Of a stretch of DNA of 8,480 nt, positions 6,341 to 8,480 are shown piece by piece (positions within the stretch are counted from its first letter, which is position 1; every line of letters begins with the position of its first letter). Both the position numbers and the translations under genes were made by a program. Origin of the DNA: Alphaproteobacteria bacterium (GTDB taxonomy: Bacteria; Pseudomonadota; Alphaproteobacteria; RUG11792); the NCBI GenBank assembly GCA_025998575.1, contig BNWD01000030.1, positions 1-8,480 on the forward strand. The letters run 5' to 3'. The notes under the pieces were generated by a model. The model had not been told where the DNA came from and did no database searches. It saw only the letters and a program-made list of their open reading frames with translations.

Positions 6341-6369
6341 TTGCAATTTCTGAGAAAGTTTTGTAGCAT
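6341..6369 (+). promoter_or_regulatory. Likely promoter of rpsF-rpsR-fabI
   Basis: TTGCAA (6341-6346) and TAGCAT (6364-6369) have a 17-base spacer and match the consensus at four of six positions each. The start would be near 6376, giving a leader of about 65 nt before rpsF. Confidence 0.45.
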
Positions 6370-6375
6370 AAAAAT

Positions 6376-6441
6376 ATATGCCTTGCTTGTCGCGTGGTGG
6401 CAGGCTTTTCGTTGAGTTGGCGATTAACCGGAAGGAGAAAT
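6376..6441 (+). promoter_or_regulatory. rpsF leader with hairpin and CCG-containing SD region
   Basis: GCCT(T)GC at 6380-6386 pairs with GCAGGC (6400-6405) with one bulged base, followed by TTTTC, so it could attenuate. Just before the start, ACCGG precedes AAGGAG (6432-6437). In many bacteria the S6:S18 complex binds an rpsF-leader hairpin carrying a conserved CCG and represses translation. The CCG here is in a suitable place, but I could not establish the full motif structure by eye. Confidence 0.3.
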
Positions 6442-6780
6442 ATGAGTTTTTATGAGGTTGTGTTCATTGTGAAGCAGGAGGCGTCGGCTAGTCACGTTGA
6501 TGCAGTTGCGAAGAGCGTTATTGAGATTATAAAGAATAATGGTGGAGAGGTGTCGAAAACCGAGTTTTGCGGGCTTCGTATGTTTGCATATCCTATACAA
6601 AAACGTAAACGAGGCCACTATATTTTGTTGAATGTGACTGCTGAGGGCCAATGCATCAGTAAAGTCGAGCGGCTACTTCGCTTGAACGAGGATGTTTGTC
6701 GATTTTTGAACGTGAAAGTTGATGAATTGGACAATAATCCATCCGCTTTGATGCGCCGTGCGACGCGAGAAGTTGCTTAA
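6442..6780 (+). CDS. rpsF: 30S ribosomal protein S6
   Basis: S6 binds 16S rRNA in the platform of the small subunit as a dimer with S18. The 112-residue protein has the family pattern: an N-terminal strand SFYEVVFIV, a helix, the core [22 protein letters not shown] (residues 44-65, an inexact match to the E. coli segment with AYPI and HY-x-L-x-NV), and [15 protein letters not shown] near the end. It lacks the long acidic tail of E. coli S6. The start at 6442 is set by AAGGAG four bases upstream; a GTG at 6394 in the same frame lies in the leader without such a site. First gene of an operon with rpsR, 20 nt downstream. Confidence 0.97.
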   Translation: MSFYEVVFIVKQEASASHVDAVAKSVIEIIKNNGGEVSKTEFCGLRMFAYPIQKRKRGHYILLNVTAEGQCISKVERLLRLNEDVCRFLNVKVDELDNNPSALMRRATREVA

Positions 6781-6800
6781 TATTATATGGAGTTAGAAAA

Positions 6801-7013
6801 ATGACAATAGAAAATCAAAACAATCATCAAAATCAGAAGACTGCGCAAAAAATAGACTATAAAGATGTTCGGCTTTTGACGAAGTTTGTTTCTGAAAAAG
6901 GCAAAATTATTCCAAGTAGAGTTAGTTCTCTGCATTTGAAACGGCAACGAGAAATCGCTCAAGCGATAAAGCGCGCACGATTTTTAGCACTTATGCCTTA
7001 TGTTGTTAGTTAA
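6801..7013 (+). CDS. rpsR: 30S ribosomal protein S18
   Basis: S18 packs against S6 on the small-subunit platform. This 70-residue protein has the hallmark blocks [19 protein letters not shown] (residues 18-36) and PSR, then [15 protein letters not shown] (54-68). The usual TG after PSR-[IV] is SS here ([14 protein letters not shown]), a small deviation. The Gln/Asn-rich N-terminus (NQNNHQNQK) replaces the basic, Cys-containing start of some homologues. GGAG at 6789-6792 lies eight bases before the ATG. It lies between rpsF and fabI; rplI, which often follows rpsR, is not found in the window. Confidence 0.97.
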   Translation: MTIENQNNHQNQKTAQKIDYKDVRLLTKFVSEKGKIIPSRVSSLHLKRQREIAQAIKRARFLALMPYVVS

Positions 7014-7031
7014 TTAGTTTTTCGTTTTATT

Positions 7032-7802
7032 ATGATAGTAACTGGCAAAAGAGGGATAATCATGGGAATGGCCAATAAGTTTTCGATAGCTTATGGCATT
7101 GCTGGATCCCTAAAAAACCAAGGCGCCGCACTAATTTTTACAGCGCAATCTGAACGTTTTAAAGAGAAAATTTCAGATACTATTGCTGAGTTTTCTAAGC
7201 ATGATGTGTTTGTTTGCGATGTGACAAACGAAGGAGAAATTGAGCGGGTTTTTAAAGAGATTAACGACAGAGTTGGAAATATAGATTTCCTTGTTCATTC
7301 TATCGCGTTTTCAGATAAAAATGAATTGCGAGGTCAATATTCTCAAACAACAAGAGAAAATTTCTTAAATACATTAAATATATCTTGCTATTCGCTGACG
7401 GAGATTTGTCGCTTCCTACCTATCATTATGAAAGACGGAGGCTCTGTCTTAACATTGACTTATTATGGATCTGAAAAAGTTGTTCCTAATTATAATGTTA
7501 TGGCAGTCGCGAAATCAGCTTTGGAAACAAGCGTTAAATATCTCGCAAATGATCTTGGAGAATATGGAATAAGAGTGAACGCAATCTCTGCTGGACCTAT
7601 TAAGACACTTGCCGCTTCTGGAATTCATGAATTTTCTAAGATTCTAGAACTAGAGCGTGATAGAGCCCCCCTCAAAAGAAACGTTACTCAAAAGGATATA
7701 GGGGATGCTTGTTCATTCCTAATAAGCGATATGGCCTCTGGAATCACAGGGCAAATCCTACATGTCGACTGCGGAAGCAGTATTGTCGGCATGACGATAT
7801 AA
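7032..7802 (+). CDS. fabI: Enoyl-[acyl-carrier-protein] reductase (NADH), FabI type
   Basis: FabI reduces trans-2-enoyl-ACP with NADH, the last step of each type II fatty-acid elongation cycle, in the cytoplasm as a tetramer. The 256-residue protein is an SDR-fold enzyme close to the usual length. The nucleotide-binding segment GMANKFSIAYGIA (12-24) has the divergent FabI glycine motif. The catalytic residues are Tyr144, Tyr154 and Lys161 (Y-x6-K in PNYNVMAVAK). SAGPIKTLAASGI (186-198) is the substrate-loop signature, and QILHVDCGSSIVGM closes the Rossmann domain. The N-terminus is a few residues shorter than in E. coli but keeps the first strand. It starts 18 nt after rpsR without a visible Shine-Dalgarno site, so translation may depend on the upstream gene. 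Confidence 0.96.
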   Translation: MIVTGKRGIIMGMANKFSIAYGIAGSLKNQGAALIFTAQSERFKEKISDTIAEFSKHDVFVCDVTNEGEIERVFKEINDRVGNIDFLVHSIAFSDKNELRGQYSQTTRENFLNTLNISCYSLTEICRFLPIIMKDGGSVLTLTYYGSEKVVPNYNVMAVAKSALETSVKYLANDLGEYGIRVNAISAGPIKTLAASGIHEFSKILELERDRAPLKRNVTQKDIGDACSFLISDMASGITGQILHVDCGSSIVGMTI

Positions 7803-7849
7803 TTGCTGATTCCTGCGAGCTTCCGTTGTGTCCTAGTGTCATCTGTGTG

Positions 7850-7891
7850 AGGTTTTTGCGTAATCACGCTAAAACCTATATTTGTTTTTCT
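7850..7891 (+). terminator. Intrinsic terminator of the rpsF-rpsR-fabI operon
   Basis: A 12-bp stem with one mismatch (AGGTTTTTGCGT at 7850-7861, ACGCTAAAACCT at 7866-7877) and an AATC loop is followed by ATATTTGTTTTTC. It begins 48 nt after the fabI stop. The stem is AT-rich on one side but long enough to be credible. Confidence 0.6.
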
Positions 7892-8067
7892 GAGGAATAA
7901 GACAGAGATTCTCGGCAATAACAGCATACTTAGAGGTCTCAAGAGCATCGGAATATTTTTTATTACAATGATTCAAGCGCGAATCAGAATTTTTCATCCA
8001 AATATAAATAGGCCATCAGGTTTCTTCTAACAGTAAAAATATAAAGTAACTTATTGGGATTAACAGC

Positions 8068-8347
8068 TAGCTACGGCTATATTAGATTATAAATTTGTAA
8101 AATGTTTTTGTAAAATGTTTGAGATAGGAGTTTGTGCAAATATATATGAGCATAACAATAGCTATAGTTTAATAAACTTTATTTGAGACTCTGCAAAATA
8201 TGGACTGCTGGCGGCTGGAACCGGCTCTGTTTTAGTGCGCTTGAGATAGATATCTTGAGATTTGTGTTCATTGAAAAGAGTGCGAAACAAGATGTCTTAT
8301 ATGAATATAGAAACCATATGTACTGGCGCACTCGTACGAGCAGATAA
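8068..8347 (+). pseudogene. Family X remnant, copy D
   Basis: TACGGCTAT followed by an AAATTT block (about 8070-8098) matches 5012-5030 of copy B in the same orientation. Positions 8199-8240 encode KYGLLAAGTGSVLV, aligning with EYGLLLTGTWSVLA of copy A' (minus strand, 2473-2517); ATATGGACTG and TCTGTTTTAG are identical at the DNA level. Stops surround the readable part. A 13-bp near-tandem repeat (GTAAAATGTTTTT, GTAAAATGTTTGA) lies at 8096-8121. No intact product. Confidence 0.45.
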
Positions 8348-8377
8348 TTTCTAAATTTATAGAATATATAGTTTTCA

Positions 8378-8406
8378 AGCGCAATTAAGCGCTCTTTGCT
8401 TTTTTA
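8378..8406 (+). terminator. Small hairpin with T-tract
   Basis: AGCGC (8378-8382) pairs with GCGCT (8389-8393) around AATTAA, followed by CTTTGCTTTTTTAA. The stem is short (5 bp), so this is a weak terminator candidate for plus-strand transcripts such as copy D. Confidence 0.3.
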
Positions 8407-8407
8407 A

Positions 8408-8480
8408 TTAGGCATTATTCAACATCTTTTTATCTAAATTATTCATATAATTTACAAATTCATTGAATATTAGGACTTGT
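8408..8480 (-). CDS. Possible 3' end of a minus-strand gene cut by the window edge
   Basis: On the minus strand a frame entering from the right edge reads QVLIFNEFVNYMNNLDKKML and NNA, then TAA at 8408. Its composition is protein-like, but 23 codons in AT-rich DNA are weak evidence. It converges on the hairpin at 8378-8393. Confidence 0.25.
   Translation of the reverse strand, partial: QVLIFNEFVNYMNNLDKKMLNNA

Noticed and set aside
6394..6441. Longer S6 starting at the upstream GTG
   Set aside because: No ribosome binding site, and the added 16 residues do not match the S6 N-terminus. AAGGAG directly precedes the ATG at 6442.
7688..7948. ORFs on both strands overlapping the fabI 3' end (7688-7948 minus, 7709-7900 plus)
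   Set aside because: Both overlap the conserved fabI C-terminus and the terminator, and neither resembles a protein.
8183..8347. Plus-strand 54-codon frame from a TTG
   Set aside because: No ribosome binding site, and it lies in a different frame from the YGLL-GT-SVL peptide shared with copy A'. Best explained as chance within a decayed copy.
1..8480. CRISPR array
   Set aside because: No regularly spaced identical short repeats; the repeats found are long, degenerate and few.

Overview
The window is AT-rich (about two thirds A+T by eye). It joins a short conserved housekeeping block on the right (5940-7890) to a gene-poor, decaying accessory region on the left (1-5725). The S6, S18 and FabI proteins look proteobacterial. 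Low GC, many nonsense-broken reading frames, dispersed degenerate repeats and small exported proteins fit a host-associated alphaproteobacterium, possibly Rickettsiales-like. That placement is inference; no marker here settles it.

Layout. (1) 1-620: an edge copy of a repeat (C), a promoter-like site, a terminator-like hairpin and a 98-residue ORF with a good ribosome binding site. (2) 636-1078: a second, fuller repeat copy (A). (3) 1304-2116: a kinase-like gene broken by an in-frame TGA and an in-frame TAA, then a short open stretch. (4) 2302-2760: a minus-strand broken gene (A') related to the B copy. (5) 3321-4898: a minus-strand cluster with a possible exported protein at each end and, between them, four short dead frames that each keep a Shine-Dalgarno site and a start followed mostly by MK/MN. 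(6) 5011-5724: copy B of the repeat family, on the plus strand, with the best-preserved promoter. (7) 5982-6068: tRNA-Leu(CAA), with a signal-peptide-bearing frame opposing it. (8) 6341-7891: rpsF-rpsR-fabI with promoter and terminator. (9) 8068-8480: another remnant of the repeat family and the 3' end of a possible minus-strand gene.

The main non-obvious result is a dispersed, degenerate gene family (called family X here). Parts of it recur at C, A and A' (minus) and at B and D (plus). Several substitutions fall at third codon positions and reading frames align between copies, so it was once protein-coding. Copies A' and B flank the exported-protein cluster and point outward. I recognise no known system in it.

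The housekeeping part is straightforward: S6 and S18 are neighbours in the 30S subunit, and FabI makes the final reduction of fatty-acid elongation. The usual third gene after rpsR, rplI, is not there; fabI takes its place after an 18-nt gap.
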